Assembly: GCF_000428045.1 (NCBI RefSeq) | Contig: NZ_KE386617.1 | Coordinates: 157,997 to 221,996 of the forward strand | Direction of reading: 5' to 3' | From: Sedimenticola selenatireducens DSM 17993 | GTDB lineage: Bacteria > Pseudomonadota > Gammaproteobacteria > Chromatiales > Chromatiaceae | Length of the DNA stretch: 64,000 nucleotides | Shown here: one piece after another, positions 9,140 to 18,938 of the stretch | Layout of the letters: every line of letters begins with the position of its first letter | How positions within the stretch are numbered: the stretch's first letter is position 1 | Notes under the pieces: model-generated | What the model saw: only the letters and a program-made list of their open reading frames with translations | The model's database searches: none | Told to the model about the DNA's origin: nothing | Made by a program: the position numbers and the translations under genes

Positions 9140-11059
9140 ATGCTTCAGTCCATCAGGGAACGCGCCCAGGGAGTGGTCGCCTGGTTCATAGTTATTCTCA
9201 TCAGTGTGCCTTTTGCACTCTTCGGTATTAACTCCTATCTTGGCGGTGGCTCCGAGTCTGTTGCGGCCACGGTCAATGGCCAGGAGATCACCCAGCGTGA
9301 ATTTGAAAGCGGCTATCGGGATTTCCGCGAAAACCTGCGTCAACGGTTGGGTGATAACTACCGTCCGGAGATGATTGACGAGGCACAACTGCGGCAGGAA
9401 GTGCTTCAGCTGATGATTCGCAATAACCTGCTGATGCAAAAATCGGAGGAGCTGGGTTTGCGGGTCGGTGATGACCTGGTGAAACAGGTGATTGCCTCAC
9501 TTTCGGGTTTTCAGGTTGATGGTCGATTCAGTCAAGATGCCTATGAACGAGGGGTCCGCCTGCAGGGATTGACGCCCGCCGGCTTCGAGCAGCAGATTCG
9601 TCGTGGTCTGGTGAGTGAGCAGCTCTCCAAGGCAGTTACCGGTTCCGAGTTTACCACTCGCTCGGAACTGCTGAATCTGGCCCAGCTGAGACTGCAGCGC
9701 CGTGATTTTGAGTATCTCATTCTTCCGGCGGCGAATTTCCTCAGTGGTATAGAGGTCGATGACGAAGCTGTGGAAGCCTACTATGCCGCGCATCAAAATG
9801 ATTACATGGCGCCAGAGCGGGTTAAGATCAGATATCTTGATCTGGATATCGCCAGTATTGCCAAGAGCCTGACGGCGGACGATGAGGCGCTGCAGGCTTA
9901 CTACAACCAGCATCAGTCCCTCTACAAGACCGCCGAGCAGCGTCGCGCGAGTCATATTCTGATCGCCGTCGATGAGGGGAGTGATGATGCGGCTGTTGTG
10001 CAGGCCAGGAGTGTGGCGCAGGCGGCACTGGACCGGGTGCGCGGGGGAGAAGATTTTGCCGCTGTCGCCAAGGCGGTTTCCCAGGATCCCGGTTCCGCCG
10101 AAGAGGGCGGCGATCTGGGATTTTTTGAGACCGGAGTTATGGAGCCGGCATTTGATGAGGCCGTATTCAATCTGCAGCCGGGTGAGATTAGTGATCTGGT
10201 GCGTACGCCCTTTGGTTTTCATGTCATCAAATTGACCGAGATTCGTGAATCGACCGGCAAGTCTTTTGACGAGGCACGGGATGAAGTGGAACAGGCCTAT
10301 CTGAAAGCCGAGGCTGAACGTCTGTTCTACGAGTATGCCGAGCGGCTGGGTAACATCGCTTACGAAGAATCACACAGTCTGCAGCCCGCAGCGGATGCCC
10401 TGGGTATAGAACCCAAAGAGAGTGACTGGATCACGCGTGATGGTGGTGAAGGCATGCTTGGGGCGCCCAAAGTGATCGCTGCTGCGTTCAGCGAGGATGT
10501 GTTGATATCGGGAAACAACAGCGAGGCGATCGAGCTTAATCCGGAGCATGTCATGGTGCTGCGAGTTGTGGATCATGAAGAGGCTGCTGTCAAATCGCTG
10601 GATCAGGTGAAGCAGGCCATACGCGATAAACTGCGGGTGGAGAAGGCTGTCGAGCAGGCTGCCCGTGAGGGTGCTGAATTGGTGAGTGGACTCACGAAGG
10701 GTGAGACGCTGGCAGCTATTGCCGAAGAGAAGGGTGTCACGATTAAGCCGCGCAAGGTGATCAGTCGTGATGAACGGGATGTCCCGGCAGATCTGGTCAA
10801 GCATCTCTTCCTGATGCCCCGCCCGGAAGGGGACATGCCGGTTTATGGTCAGTTGGCGATGGCAAGCGGTGATCTGGCACTGATCGCGCTGCATGCAGTG
10901 ACCGACGGCACGTTGGCGGACGCCAACGAGTTGGGTGGTGAGGCCGTCCTGAATAACGCCTTGACGCAGTCACGCGGCAAGAGCTATTTCCAGCATCTGC
11001 AGGGTAATCTGCGCGCAGAGGCTGATGTGATCATCACCAACAAGTCATCAGATAACTGA
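9140..11059 (+). CDS. ppiD: PpiD-type periplasmic folding chaperone (SurA N-like and parvulin domains)
   Basis: PpiD is anchored in the inner membrane with its bulk in the periplasm, where it assists proteins leaving the Sec translocon. I chose the ATG at 9140 (639 residues, MLQSIRERAQG) because frames extending further upstream run into the preceding terminator. One membrane helix (about residues 13-35, VVAWFIVILISVPFALFGI) follows a basic N-terminus. A SurA-like N-domain comes next, with the parvulin domain at about 270-365 (RRASHILIA to PFGFHVIKL). A C-terminal helical domain completes it. Only 30 bases separate it from the terminator, so its promoter probably overlaps the tRNA region. Confidence 0.92.
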   Translation: MLQSIRERAQGVVAWFIVILISVPFALFGINSYLGGGSESVAATVNGQEITQREFESGYRDFRENLRQRLGDNYRPEMIDEAQLRQEVLQLMIRNNLLMQKSEELGLRVGDDLVKQVIASLSGFQVDGRFSQDAYERGVRLQGLTPAGFEQQIRRGLVSEQLSKAVTGSEFTTRSELLNLAQLRLQRRDFEYLILPAANFLSGIEVDDEAVEAYYAAHQNDYMAPERVKIRYLDLDIASIAKSLTADDEALQAYYNQHQSLYKTAEQRRASHILIAVDEGSDDAAVVQARSVAQAALDRVRGGEDFAAVAKAVSQDPGSAEEGGDLGFFETGVMEPAFDEAVFNLQPGEISDLVRTPFGFHVIKLTEIRESTGKSFDEARDEVEQAYLKAEAERLFYEYAERLGNIAYEESHSLQPAADALGIEPKESDWITRDGGEGMLGAPKVIAAAFSEDVLISGNNSEAIELNPEHVMVLRVVDHEEAAVKSLDQVKQAIRDKLRVEKAVEQAAREGAELVSGLTKGETLAAIAEEKGVTIKPRKVISRDERDVPADLVKHLFLMPRPEGDMPVYGQLAMASGDLALIALHAVTDGTLADANELGGEAVLNNALTQSRGKSYFQHLQGNLRAEADVIITNKSSDN

Positions 11060-11067
11060 GCGCAATG

Positions 11068-11110
11068 AAAAAAGCCGCCACCCCACAGTCTTGGGGTGGC
11101 GGCTTTTTTT
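11068..11110. terminator. Bidirectional terminator between ppiD and fabI
   Basis: A long perfect stem, AAAAGCCGCCACCCC pairing with GGGGTGGCGGCTTTT, is flanked by an A run on the left and a T run on the right. It can serve ppiD on the plus strand and fabI on the minus strand. Confidence 0.92.
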
Positions 11111-11141
11111 GGTCTGTCCCGGAGGTGTCGGGGTTGTCCTG

Positions 11142-11918
11142 TCAAGCCATGCCGACGATATGGTAACCGGAATCCACATAGAGAATGTCGCCGGTAATTC
11201 CTGAGGCCAGATCGGAGCAGAGGAAGGCGGCGGCGTTGCCCACTTCTTCAATGGTGACATTGCGACGCAGCGGGTTCTTCTTTTCCGCTTCCGCGAGCAT
11301 GCCTTTGAAACCGCTGATGCCGGATGCGGCCAGGGTCCGGATCGGTCCGGCCGAAATGGCGTTGACCCGGGTCCCTTCCGGTCCCAGGGAATCGGCCATA
11401 TATTTAACGCTGGCCTCCAGGCTGGCCTTGGCGATACCCATAACGTTGTAATTGGGAATGGTGCGGACCGCCCCCAGGTAACTCATAGTGATCAGTGCGC
11501 CGTTACGTCCCTGCATCATCGACCGGCCTGCTTTGGCCAATGCGGCAAAACTGTAGGCGCTGATATCGTGAGCGATGCTGAATCCTTCCCGGGTGACCGC
11601 ATCGATATAGCTCCCTTCAAGCTGGTCGCGGGGGGCAAATCCGACAGAATGAACAATGCCGTCCAGACCGTCCCAATGTTTGGCCAGTTCGGTAAACACA
11701 GCCTCGATCTGTTCGTCAGAGGTGACATCCATTGGCAGGACAATGTCTGAATCCAGCTCCGCCGCCATCTTTTGCACCCGCTCCAACAGCTTGTCGCCCT
11801 GTGCGGTAAAGGCCAGCTGCGCCCCTTCGCGATGCATGGCCTTGGCGGTGCCCCAGGCGATGGAACGGTTGCTGGCCACGCCGACGATGAGGATGCGTTT
11901 GTCTTGTAGGAAACCCAT
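11142..11918 (-). CDS. fabI: Enoyl-[acyl-carrier-protein] reductase (NADH)
   Basis: FabI reduces trans-2-enoyl-ACP in the last step of each fatty-acid elongation cycle. I place the start at the ATG at 11918 (258 residues, [13 protein letters not shown]), with AAGGAT upstream; the open frame continues 57 codons further but without family similarity. The nucleotide-binding segment [11 protein letters not shown] is typical of FabI. The catalytic pair is Tyr157 and Lys164 (Y-x6-K), with Tyr147 also present. It is convergent with ppiD and divergent from the ABC importer. Confidence 0.97.
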   Translation of the reverse strand: MGFLQDKRILIVGVASNRSIAWGTAKAMHREGAQLAFTAQGDKLLERVQKMAAELDSDIVLPMDVTSDEQIEAVFTELAKHWDGLDGIVHSVGFAPRDQLEGSYIDAVTREGFSIAHDISAYSFAALAKAGRSMMQGRNGALITMSYLGAVRTIPNYNVMGIAKASLEASVKYMADSLGPEGTRVNAISAGPIRTLAASGISGFKGMLAEAEKKNPLRRNVTIEEVGNAAAFLCSDLASGITGDILYVDSGYHIVGMA

Positions 11919-12147
11919 GTAAAATCCTTGAAGCTTCGTATGAAAGAGAGTTTGAGTGCACCGGACGTGGTGGAGGCCGGGCAGTCCTAAGGTACCGGAA
12001 AAGCTTCGGCCCGAAAAGAACCCGACGGTTTTTTGTTGGTCTGTTCTAATATATGCTGCTGTTCTGGCGGCAGGTTTTGTGCGGCACATACTGGTTAATA
12101 CACTGCAGATGTCGCTCCATCGCCCATTGAGTGATCAACAATAAAAA

Positions 12148-14349
12148 ATGAGACGCCTGAGGAAACAAGTGGCAAGACGGATTCACGGATGCACGGTCGG
12201 GAGTGGATGGCCGGCGGCTGGATTGATTGCCATGCTGCTGATACTGCTCAATGGCTGTGGAGAGCGCGCCTGGAATGCCCCCTATCCCGCCAGCGAGGCA
12301 AAGTCCAATACCCTCTACAGCTCGTTTTCCGAGCGACCCAAGCATCTCGATCCTGCCCGCTCCTATGCGGCCAATGAATATGCCTTTATCGCGCAGATCT
12401 ATGAGCCCCCGCTGCAGTACCACTTTTTGAAACGGCCCTACCAACTGGTCCCGTTGGCCGCTGAAAAGGTGCCGGAGCCGCTGTTTCTAGACCAGGCGGG
12501 AAATCCGCTGCCGGATGATGCCCCGGTCGCTGACGTCGCCTTCAGCGACTATGAGATACATATCAAACCGGGCATGCGGTATCAGCCCCATCCTGCGTTA
12601 GCAAAGGACGATGCGGGGGTCTATCGTTATCATCAGCTCACTGAAGAGGCCGTGGAACGGTTCAACACCCTGGCGGATTTCCCCCACACTGGTACACGCG
12701 AGGCAACCGCTGAAGATTTTATTTACCAGATCAAGCGTCTGGCCAACCCCCGGCTCCACTCACCGATCGCCAGCATCATGGCGGAGTACATTGTCGGGTT
12801 TTCGGAATTTGCCAGTGAGTTGACAGCTGCCGGCGACAATGGCGGTTTTATTGACCTCAGGCAATACCGAATGGCGGGCGTCACCCAACTCGACCGCTAC
12901 CGTTTCAAGGTGCGGCTGCGGGGCAAATATCCCCAGTTTGTCTATTGGCTGGCCATGACTTTTTTCGCTCCCATGCCCTGGGAGGCGGACCTGTTTTACA
13001 GCCAGCCGGGGCTGGATAAACGCAACATCAGCCTGAACTGGTATCCCATCGGCACCGGCCCGTTCATGCTCGCGGAGAACAATCCCAATTTGCGCATGGT
13101 ACTGGCGCGCAATCCCCACTTTCATGGCGAGGCCTATCCGTTGCAGGGTGAACCGGAGGATGGTGAAAACGGCATGCTGGACGATGCGGGCAAAGCACTG
13201 CCGCTGATCGACAAGGCGGTCTACAGTCTGGAGCAGGAGGTGATACCCCGCTGGAACAAGTTCCTGCAGGGTTACTACGATACCTCCGGTGTCAGTTCGG
13301 ACAGCTTTGACCAGGCGGTCAAGTTCGGTTCCGGCGGTGAGGCCAATCTGACCGATGAGATGCTGGAGCGGAATATCAAACTGGCCACCGCCGTGGAGAC
13401 CTCGATCTTCTATCTGGGTTTCAACATGGCTGACCCGGTCATCGGTGGTGATTCCGAGGAGAATCGCTACCTGCGCCAGGCTATCTCCATCGCGGTCAAT
13501 TTTGAGGAGTACATCTCCATCTTTCTGAATGGTCGCGGGGTGGTGGCCCACGGTCCCCTGCCGCTGGGTATCTTCGGCAGTCGCGAGGGACCAGAGGGGA
13601 TCAATCCGGTGGTGTTCGATATCGAAAAGGGTAAACCCAGGCGCAAGTCCCTGCAGGAGGCGCGCGCATTGATGGCCAAGGCGGGTTATCCCAACGGCAA
13701 GAGCATCCGCACCGGAAGGCCGCTGGTGCTGAATTACGAGTCGGCCTCGGCGGGGCCGGATAGCAAGGCGCAACTCAACTGGATGCGCAAGCAGCTCAAA
13801 CAGCTGGGGATTCAGCTGGTGATCCGGGCCACTGACTACAACCGGTTTCAGGAGAAGCTGCGCAAGGGCACGGGCCAGCTGTTCATGTTCGGCTGGAATG
13901 CCGATTACCCGGATCCGGAAAATTTCCTGTTTCTGCTCTATGGGCCCAACGGCAAGGTGGAGCATGCCGGCGAGAATGCGGTCAATTATGACAATCCGGA
14001 ATTCAATGCACTGTTCGACCAGATGAAAAACATGGAGAACAGTCCCGAGCGCCAGGAGATTATCGATCGCATGGTGGATATCCTGCGCCACGACGCCCCC
14101 TGGATCTGGGGATTTTATCCCAAGGCTTTCTCGCTCTATCACGACTGGTACGGGAACGTGAAACCCAATCTGATGGCCAACAATACCCTCAAGTACAAAC
14201 GCATCGACCCCGCGACGCGCAATGCGCGTCAGCAGGCCTGGAATCCCCCTGTGGTCTGGCCGCTGGTGCTGCTGGTGCTGGTGCTGATGGCCAGCACCGT
14301 GCCGGCGATGCTGGTGTATCGCCGCCATGAACGGAGTGCCGCCCGATGA
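12148..14349 (+). CDS. Family 5 extracellular solute-binding protein of a peptide-type ABC importer
   Basis: The protein captures a peptide-like or related solute for the ABC importer encoded just downstream, in the YejABEF/OppABCDF style. Its 733 residues begin with a basic segment and a hydrophobic core ending in the lipobox LNGC (about residues 34-37), so it should be a lipoprotein. Family 5 features include SFSERPKHLDPARSY near the mature N-terminus and the C-terminal FGWNADYPDPENFLF segment. It also has a hydrophobic helix at the very C-terminus (about 702-722) followed by basic residues, which is unusual for this family. No clear ribosome binding site precedes the ATG. The permease gene overlaps its stop by 4 bases. 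Confidence 0.88.
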   Translation: MRRLRKQVARRIHGCTVGSGWPAAGLIAMLLILLNGCGERAWNAPYPASEAKSNTLYSSFSERPKHLDPARSYAANEYAFIAQIYEPPLQYHFLKRPYQLVPLAAEKVPEPLFLDQAGNPLPDDAPVADVAFSDYEIHIKPGMRYQPHPALAKDDAGVYRYHQLTEEAVERFNTLADFPHTGTREATAEDFIYQIKRLANPRLHSPIASIMAEYIVGFSEFASELTAAGDNGGFIDLRQYRMAGVTQLDRYRFKVRLRGKYPQFVYWLAMTFFAPMPWEADLFYSQPGLDKRNISLNWYPIGTGPFMLAENNPNLRMVLARNPHFHGEAYPLQGEPEDGENGMLDDAGKALPLIDKAVYSLEQEVIPRWNKFLQGYYDTSGVSSDSFDQAVKFGSGGEANLTDEMLERNIKLATAVETSIFYLGFNMADPVIGGDSEENRYLRQAISIAVNFEEYISIFLNGRGVVAHGPLPLGIFGSREGPEGINPVVFDIEKGKPRRKSLQEARALMAKAGYPNGKSIRTGRPLVLNYESASAGPDSKAQLNWMRKQLKQLGIQLVIRATDYNRFQEKLRKGTGQLFMFGWNADYPDPENFLFLLYGPNGKVEHAGENAVNYDNPEFNALFDQMKNMENSPERQEIIDRMVDILRHDAPWIWGFYPKAFSLYHDWYGNVKPNLMANNTLKYKRIDPATRNARQQAWNPPVVWPLVLLVLVLMASTVPAMLVYRRHERSAAR

Positions 14350-15323
14350 TCGCCTATATCGTGCGGCGGATTCTCTACGCCATCCCGATTCTGATCGGGG
14401 TGAATATCCTCACTTTCGTGCTGTTTTTCGTGGTCAATTCACCGGATGACATGGCGCGCATGAACCTGGGTATGAAACGGGTGACCCCGGAGGCGATAGA
14501 GAACTGGAAGGCCGAGCGCGGCTATGACAAGCCACTGCTGTTTAATTCGGCCAGTCAGGGTGTGGGGCAAGTGACCGATACCATCTTCTTCCAAAAATCC
14601 CTGAAGCTGTTTCAGTTCGATTTTGGTACCTCCGACAGTGACCGGGATATCGGCTATGACATCTCCCAGCGGATGTGGCCAAGCCTAGCCATTGCGGTGC
14701 CGGTGCTGCTGATCGGGCTGCTGGTGAATATCACCTATGCGCTGTTGATTGCGTTTTTTCGTGCCACCTATATCGATATCTGGAGTGTGGTGCTCTGTGT
14801 GGTGATGATGTCGATTTCGGGGCTTTTTTATATTATCGGTGGTCAGTATCTGGTGAGTAAGCTGCTGCATCTGATGCCTATTTCCGGGTATGACACCGGC
14901 TTCGCGGCCGTCAAATTTCTGATCCTGCCGGTGCTGATCGGCGTGGTGGGGGGCATCGGCTCAGGGACGCGCTGGTACCGCACGCTGTTTCTCGAAGAGA
15001 TCAACCGGGACTATGTCCGAACGGCCCGTGCCAAGGGGCTTTCCGAGGGCATAGTGCTGTTCCGGCATGTGCTGAAAAACGCCATGATACCGATCCTCAC
15101 CGGAGTGGTGGTGGTGTTGCCCCTGCTGTTCATGGGTAGCCTGATCACCGAGTCGTTCTTCGGTATTCCCGGCCTGGGCAGCTACACCATCGACGCCATC
15201 AATCGGCAGGATTTCGCCATTGTGCGCGCCATGGTGTTCCTGGGATCGGTGCTCTATATCATCGGGCTGCTATTGACCGATATCTCCTATACGTTGGTGG
15301 ACCCGAGGGTGCGGCTATCATGA
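14346..15323 (+). CDS. ABC transporter permease, OppB/YejB type
   Basis: This 325-residue inner-membrane permease begins MIAYIVRRILYAIPILIGVNILTF, the standard first helix of the DppB/OppB family. About six membrane segments can be recognised. The EAA coupling loop reads DYVRTARAKGLSEGIVLFRHVLKNA, with the family-typical ARAKG core. The segment SLITESFFGIPGLGSYTIDAI is also characteristic. Its ATG overlaps the stop of the binding protein gene, indicating translational coupling. The second permease starts 13 bases after its stop. Confidence 0.92.
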   Translation: MIAYIVRRILYAIPILIGVNILTFVLFFVVNSPDDMARMNLGMKRVTPEAIENWKAERGYDKPLLFNSASQGVGQVTDTIFFQKSLKLFQFDFGTSDSDRDIGYDISQRMWPSLAIAVPVLLIGLLVNITYALLIAFFRATYIDIWSVVLCVVMMSISGLFYIIGGQYLVSKLLHLMPISGYDTGFAAVKFLILPVLIGVVGGIGSGTRWYRTLFLEEINRDYVRTARAKGLSEGIVLFRHVLKNAMIPILTGVVVVLPLLFMGSLITESFFGIPGLGSYTIDAINRQDFAIVRAMVFLGSVLYIIGLLLTDISYTLVDPRVRLS

Positions 15324-15336
15324 TGAGTGGTCTGGC

Positions 15337-16752
15337 ATGATGGGCGGGCTGGTGATCCTGTGGACGGATGCGCTGGTGTTCCTGCTGCTGTTCTTTTCGG
15401 TCGCGTTTGCTGTCTATGCCGCCCGGAGGGAGCACCTGCGCGGGCCCTGGCGACAGGTGGTGCGCAGCCGGGTGGGTGTCAGTACTCTGGTGATCCTGAG
15501 TTTTTATGTGGTAATCGGGTTGCTGGACTCGATACACTTCGAACCGCAATTTTCACCCGACCAGCAGACCGGCGCCCAGGTGCAGTCCAGCGAAGTGTAC
15601 AGCCTGTTCGATCGTCTGGTACAGCCACTCCGGGTGCGCCAGGAGAAGACCTACTCTGCGCCGCTGGCTACCCATCTTTATGCCAAGGAGAATATCGAGC
15701 AGCCTGACGGTACGGTGATTCGGGACTTCCCACGGCTGCAATATGGCGGCGCCCATCTGGCGGACCCTGAACGCGACTGGGCGCAGGACATCATGCGCCT
15801 GAGCCTGATCGGGTTGATCAAGGGATTGGTTGTCACTCTTGTCATGGCCAATATCCTGTTTGCACTGTTGGCGGCCAGGCGCAGCGGCGGGTTCGCGGGG
15901 GCCGCCAAAGAGGTGCTGAGCGGAAAAAGCGATATCCCCTGGCGGAGCGTCCTGATCACCCTGGGACTGCTGCTGATGGTACTGTTCTGGGCGGTGGAGT
16001 TGTCGGGCCGCTATCACTTGCTGGGCACCGACAAGGTGGGGGAGGATGTCTTTTATCAGGCGTTGAAGAGCATCCGTACCGGCCTGCTGATCGGGACCCT
16101 GACCACCCTGGTGATGCTGCCGGCCGCCATTCTGCTGGGCATCATGGCCGGCTATTTCCGTGGCTGGGTGGATGACCTGATCCAGTACACCTACACCACG
16201 CTCAACTCGATTCCCGGAGTGTTGCTGATCGCGGCGGCGATCCTCATGCTGCAGATCTACATGAGCAACCATGCCGACGAATTCAACAGCCTGGTGGAGC
16301 GGGCCGATCTGCGGCTGCTGTTCCTCTGCATCATCCTCGGCGTCACCAGCTGGACTGGGCTGTGTCGTCTGTTGCGGGGTGAGGCGATGAAACTGCGTGA
16401 AGTTGATTATGTGCAGGCGGCGGTCGCCTTTGGGGTGGGACATTTCCAGATCATCCTGCGCCATATCCTGCCCAATGTGCTGCATATTGTGATGATCACC
16501 GTGGTGCTGGATTTTTCCGGTCTGGTGCTGGCCGAGGCGGTGCTCTCCTATGTCAATATCGGTGTTGATCCCACCATGAACAGCTGGGGCAATATGATCA
16601 ACAGTGCCCGGCTGGAGATGGCCCGGGAACCGGTGGTCTGGTGGTCACTAATGGCCGCGATGATCTTTATGTTTACACTGGTGCTGTCGGCCAACCTGTT
16701 CTCCGATGTGGTGCGCGATGCATTCGACCCGCGTCTGCGCAGTTCACGCTGA
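15337..16752 (+). CDS. ABC transporter permease, OppC/YejE type, with long N-terminal extension
   Basis: This is the second permease of the importer. At 471 residues it is longer than the usual 300-350. The N-terminal helix region (about 1-60) is followed by a hydrophilic segment (about 65-150), a further hydrophobic helix, and then the canonical permease domain from [15 protein letters not shown] onward. The EAA-type loop contains [30 protein letters not shown]. The C-terminus ends with [11 protein letters not shown], as is usual in this family. The long extracytoplasmic insertion could contact the binding protein, but this is inference. Confidence 0.9.
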   Translation: MMGGLVILWTDALVFLLLFFSVAFAVYAARREHLRGPWRQVVRSRVGVSTLVILSFYVVIGLLDSIHFEPQFSPDQQTGAQVQSSEVYSLFDRLVQPLRVRQEKTYSAPLATHLYAKENIEQPDGTVIRDFPRLQYGGAHLADPERDWAQDIMRLSLIGLIKGLVVTLVMANILFALLAARRSGGFAGAAKEVLSGKSDIPWRSVLITLGLLLMVLFWAVELSGRYHLLGTDKVGEDVFYQALKSIRTGLLIGTLTTLVMLPAAILLGIMAGYFRGWVDDLIQYTYTTLNSIPGVLLIAAAILMLQIYMSNHADEFNSLVERADLRLLFLCIILGVTSWTGLCRLLRGEAMKLREVDYVQAAVAFGVGHFQIILRHILPNVLHIVMITVVLDFSGLVLAEAVLSYVNIGVDPTMNSWGNMINSARLEMAREPVVWWSLMAAMIFMFTLVLSANLFSDVVRDAFDPRLRSSR

Positions 16753-16779
16753 TCAGCCAACCATGGAAGCCGTAGCCGC

Positions 16780-18789
16780 ATGAGCGATACTCTGCTGCAA
16801 GTTGAAAATCTGCAAACCTGGCTGGGCGATGGGGAACGCCCGGTACGCGCCGTGGATGGTGTCGACCTGGAGATCAGAAAAGGCGAAACCTTTGCCCTGC
16901 TGGGCGAGTCGGGCTGTGGCAAGTCGATGACGGCCCTGTCGATCATGCGTCTGCTGCCACCGGCGGGGCGCATCGTCGGTGGGAATGTCACTCTGGGCAG
17001 AACCGCCCTCCTGGAGCTGCCGGAGTACGCCATGCGCGAAGAGCGCGGTGGTCGCATGGCGATGATTTTTCAGGAACCGATGACCTCCCTCAACCCAGTG
17101 TTGACCATTGGCCGGCAGATCGGCGAGGCGGTGAAAATCCGCGATGGGGCGGATAGCCGGGCGGTGGCGCAGCGGGTGGTGGAACTGCTCCGATCGGTCG
17201 GTATCCCCGATCCCGAGCGACGGATCAACGAGTATCCGCATCAGCTCTCGGGGGGCATGAAGCAGCGGGTGATGATTGCCATGGCGCTGGCTGGCCGGCC
17301 TGATTTGCTGATTGCCGATGAACCGACCACTGCGCTGGATGTGACCATTCAGGCCCAGGTGCTGGCACTGCTTAAGGAGTTGCAGCAGCAGACCGGTATG
17401 GCCATCCTGCTGATCACCCACGATCTTGGGGTGGTGGCCGAGGTGGCGGACCGGGTAGCGGTGATGTACGCCGGCCAGATTATCGAAGTGGCGACCCGTG
17501 AGCGTTTTTTTGGTCATGCCCAGCACCCCTACAGCCAGAAACTGTTCCAGTCGCTGCCGAATGCCGAAAAACGCAGCAAGCAGCTTGCCGTGATCAGGGG
17601 CAGTGTGCCGCCGTTGAATCAGGTGTTTACCGCCTGTCGATTTATCGACCGCTGTGACCGGGCCTTCGAAGATTGTGAAACCGCCCCAGGTTGGACCGTA
17701 CTGGAACCCGGCCAGGGCGCACGCTGTTATCTTGCCGGCCATCAGGATGGCGTGACCATCGTTGAAGTGGCGGAGGCGGACCATACGCCGGTCAATGCCG
17801 CGACAAGCCTCGAGCCACTGCTGGTGGTTGACCGGCTCAAGGTTCACTTTCCCATTCATAAGGGAGTGTTCAAGCGTACCGTGGGTCAGGTCAGGGCGGT
17901 GGATGGTGTTTCGCTCTCCATCGCGCCCGGAAAGACGCTGGCCCTGGTTGGCGAGTCGGGCTGCGGCAAGACCACGGTAGGTAAGGGAATACTGCAGCTG
18001 GTGCGGCCTACCGCGGGTACGGTCGGTTTTGCCGGTGATGAACTGACCCGGCTGAAAGGCAGCGCCTTGCGTGCGCGCCGCTCGGAATTGCAAATTATCT
18101 TTCAGGACCCGGTCGCCTCGATGAATCCGCGCATGCTGGTGGGCGATATTATCGAAGAGGGGATGAAGGCGCAGCGCATTGGCCGTTCGGCGGAGCAGCG
18201 CCGTTCACGGGTGATGGAACTGCTGGAGCAGGTAGGGCTTCCCGCCGATGCCGCCGGCCGTTATCCGCATGAGTTCTCCGGTGGGCAGCGTCAGCGTATC
18301 TGTATCGCCCGCGCCCTGGCGGTGGATCCGAAGCTGATTATCTGTGATGAGCCGACCAGCGCCCTGGACGTCTCGGTGCAGGCACAGATCCTCAATCTGC
18401 TGAAGCGGCTGCAGAACAGTCGCGGCCTCGCCTTCCTGTTTATAACCCACAATCTCTCGGTGGTCTCTTATCTGGCAGATGAGGTGGCGGTGATGTATCT
18501 GGGCAGGATCGTCGAGCGGGGTGAGGTGGGGCAACTGTTGGCTGCACCGAAACATCCTTATACCCAGGCGCTGCTCTCCGCCGTACCGGTGGCCGATCCC
18601 GACTTGAAGCGCGAAGTGATCCGGCTGGAAGGGGATATGCCGTCACCGGCCAATCCACCAGTCGGCTGCCACTTTCACCCCCGCTGCCCGGTGGCGATGC
18701 CCCAGTGTCGGGAGCGCTACCCGGATCTGATCAGGCTGAATGACGGCCGTCAGGTGAGCTGTTTCAAGGTTGAGCAGGAACAGTCGTAA
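16780..18789 (+). CDS. Fused double ATP-binding subunit of the ABC importer (OppD-OppF / YejF type)
   Basis: One 669-residue polypeptide carries two complete ABC domains. The first has Walker A GESGCGKS, signature LSGGMKQR and Walker B LLIADEPT. The second, from about residue 350, has [16 protein letters not shown] and LIICDEPT. Both halves end with the Cys-bearing oligopeptide-transporter extension ([14 protein letters not shown] and [14 protein letters not shown]), which in relatives binds an Fe-S cluster or metal. Both sites look catalytically complete. It closes the importer operon, 27 bases after the second permease. Confidence 0.95.
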   Translation: MSDTLLQVENLQTWLGDGERPVRAVDGVDLEIRKGETFALLGESGCGKSMTALSIMRLLPPAGRIVGGNVTLGRTALLELPEYAMREERGGRMAMIFQEPMTSLNPVLTIGRQIGEAVKIRDGADSRAVAQRVVELLRSVGIPDPERRINEYPHQLSGGMKQRVMIAMALAGRPDLLIADEPTTALDVTIQAQVLALLKELQQQTGMAILLITHDLGVVAEVADRVAVMYAGQIIEVATRERFFGHAQHPYSQKLFQSLPNAEKRSKQLAVIRGSVPPLNQVFTACRFIDRCDRAFEDCETAPGWTVLEPGQGARCYLAGHQDGVTIVEVAEADHTPVNAATSLEPLLVVDRLKVHFPIHKGVFKRTVGQVRAVDGVSLSIAPGKTLALVGESGCGKTTVGKGILQLVRPTAGTVGFAGDELTRLKGSALRARRSELQIIFQDPVASMNPRMLVGDIIEEGMKAQRIGRSAEQRRSRVMELLEQVGLPADAAGRYPHEFSGGQRQRICIARALAVDPKLIICDEPTSALDVSVQAQILNLLKRLQNSRGLAFLFITHNLSVVSYLADEVAVMYLGRIVERGEVGQLLAAPKHPYTQALLSAVPVADPDLKREVIRLEGDMPSPANPPVGCHFHPRCPVAMPQCRERYPDLIRLNDGRQVSCFKVEQEQS

Positions 18790-18938
18790 GAGCAGGAACC
18801 TGTCCCGGCTGGGCTGGAGGGTACCCGCAGTGATTCAGGAGAGCCGGTTCATTGCGTCGCAACCGCCAACAACACCAAGAGCACAAAGACTCCTCGCCAG
18901 TATTTGTAGCAAGACCAGAGCTTAGGGCAGGGAGACTC

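Noticed and set aside
12117-12138. TTGAGTGATCAA before the ABC importer as an FNR box
   Set aside because: The half-sites TTGA and TCAA are 4 bases apart instead of the 6 needed for TTGAT-N4-ATCAA.
12760-14328. A 522-codon open frame antisense to the solute-binding protein gene
   Set aside because: It lies wholly opposite a well-supported gene, has a composition dominated by His, Gln and Arg and no recognisable motif; such frames are common opposite GC-rich codons.
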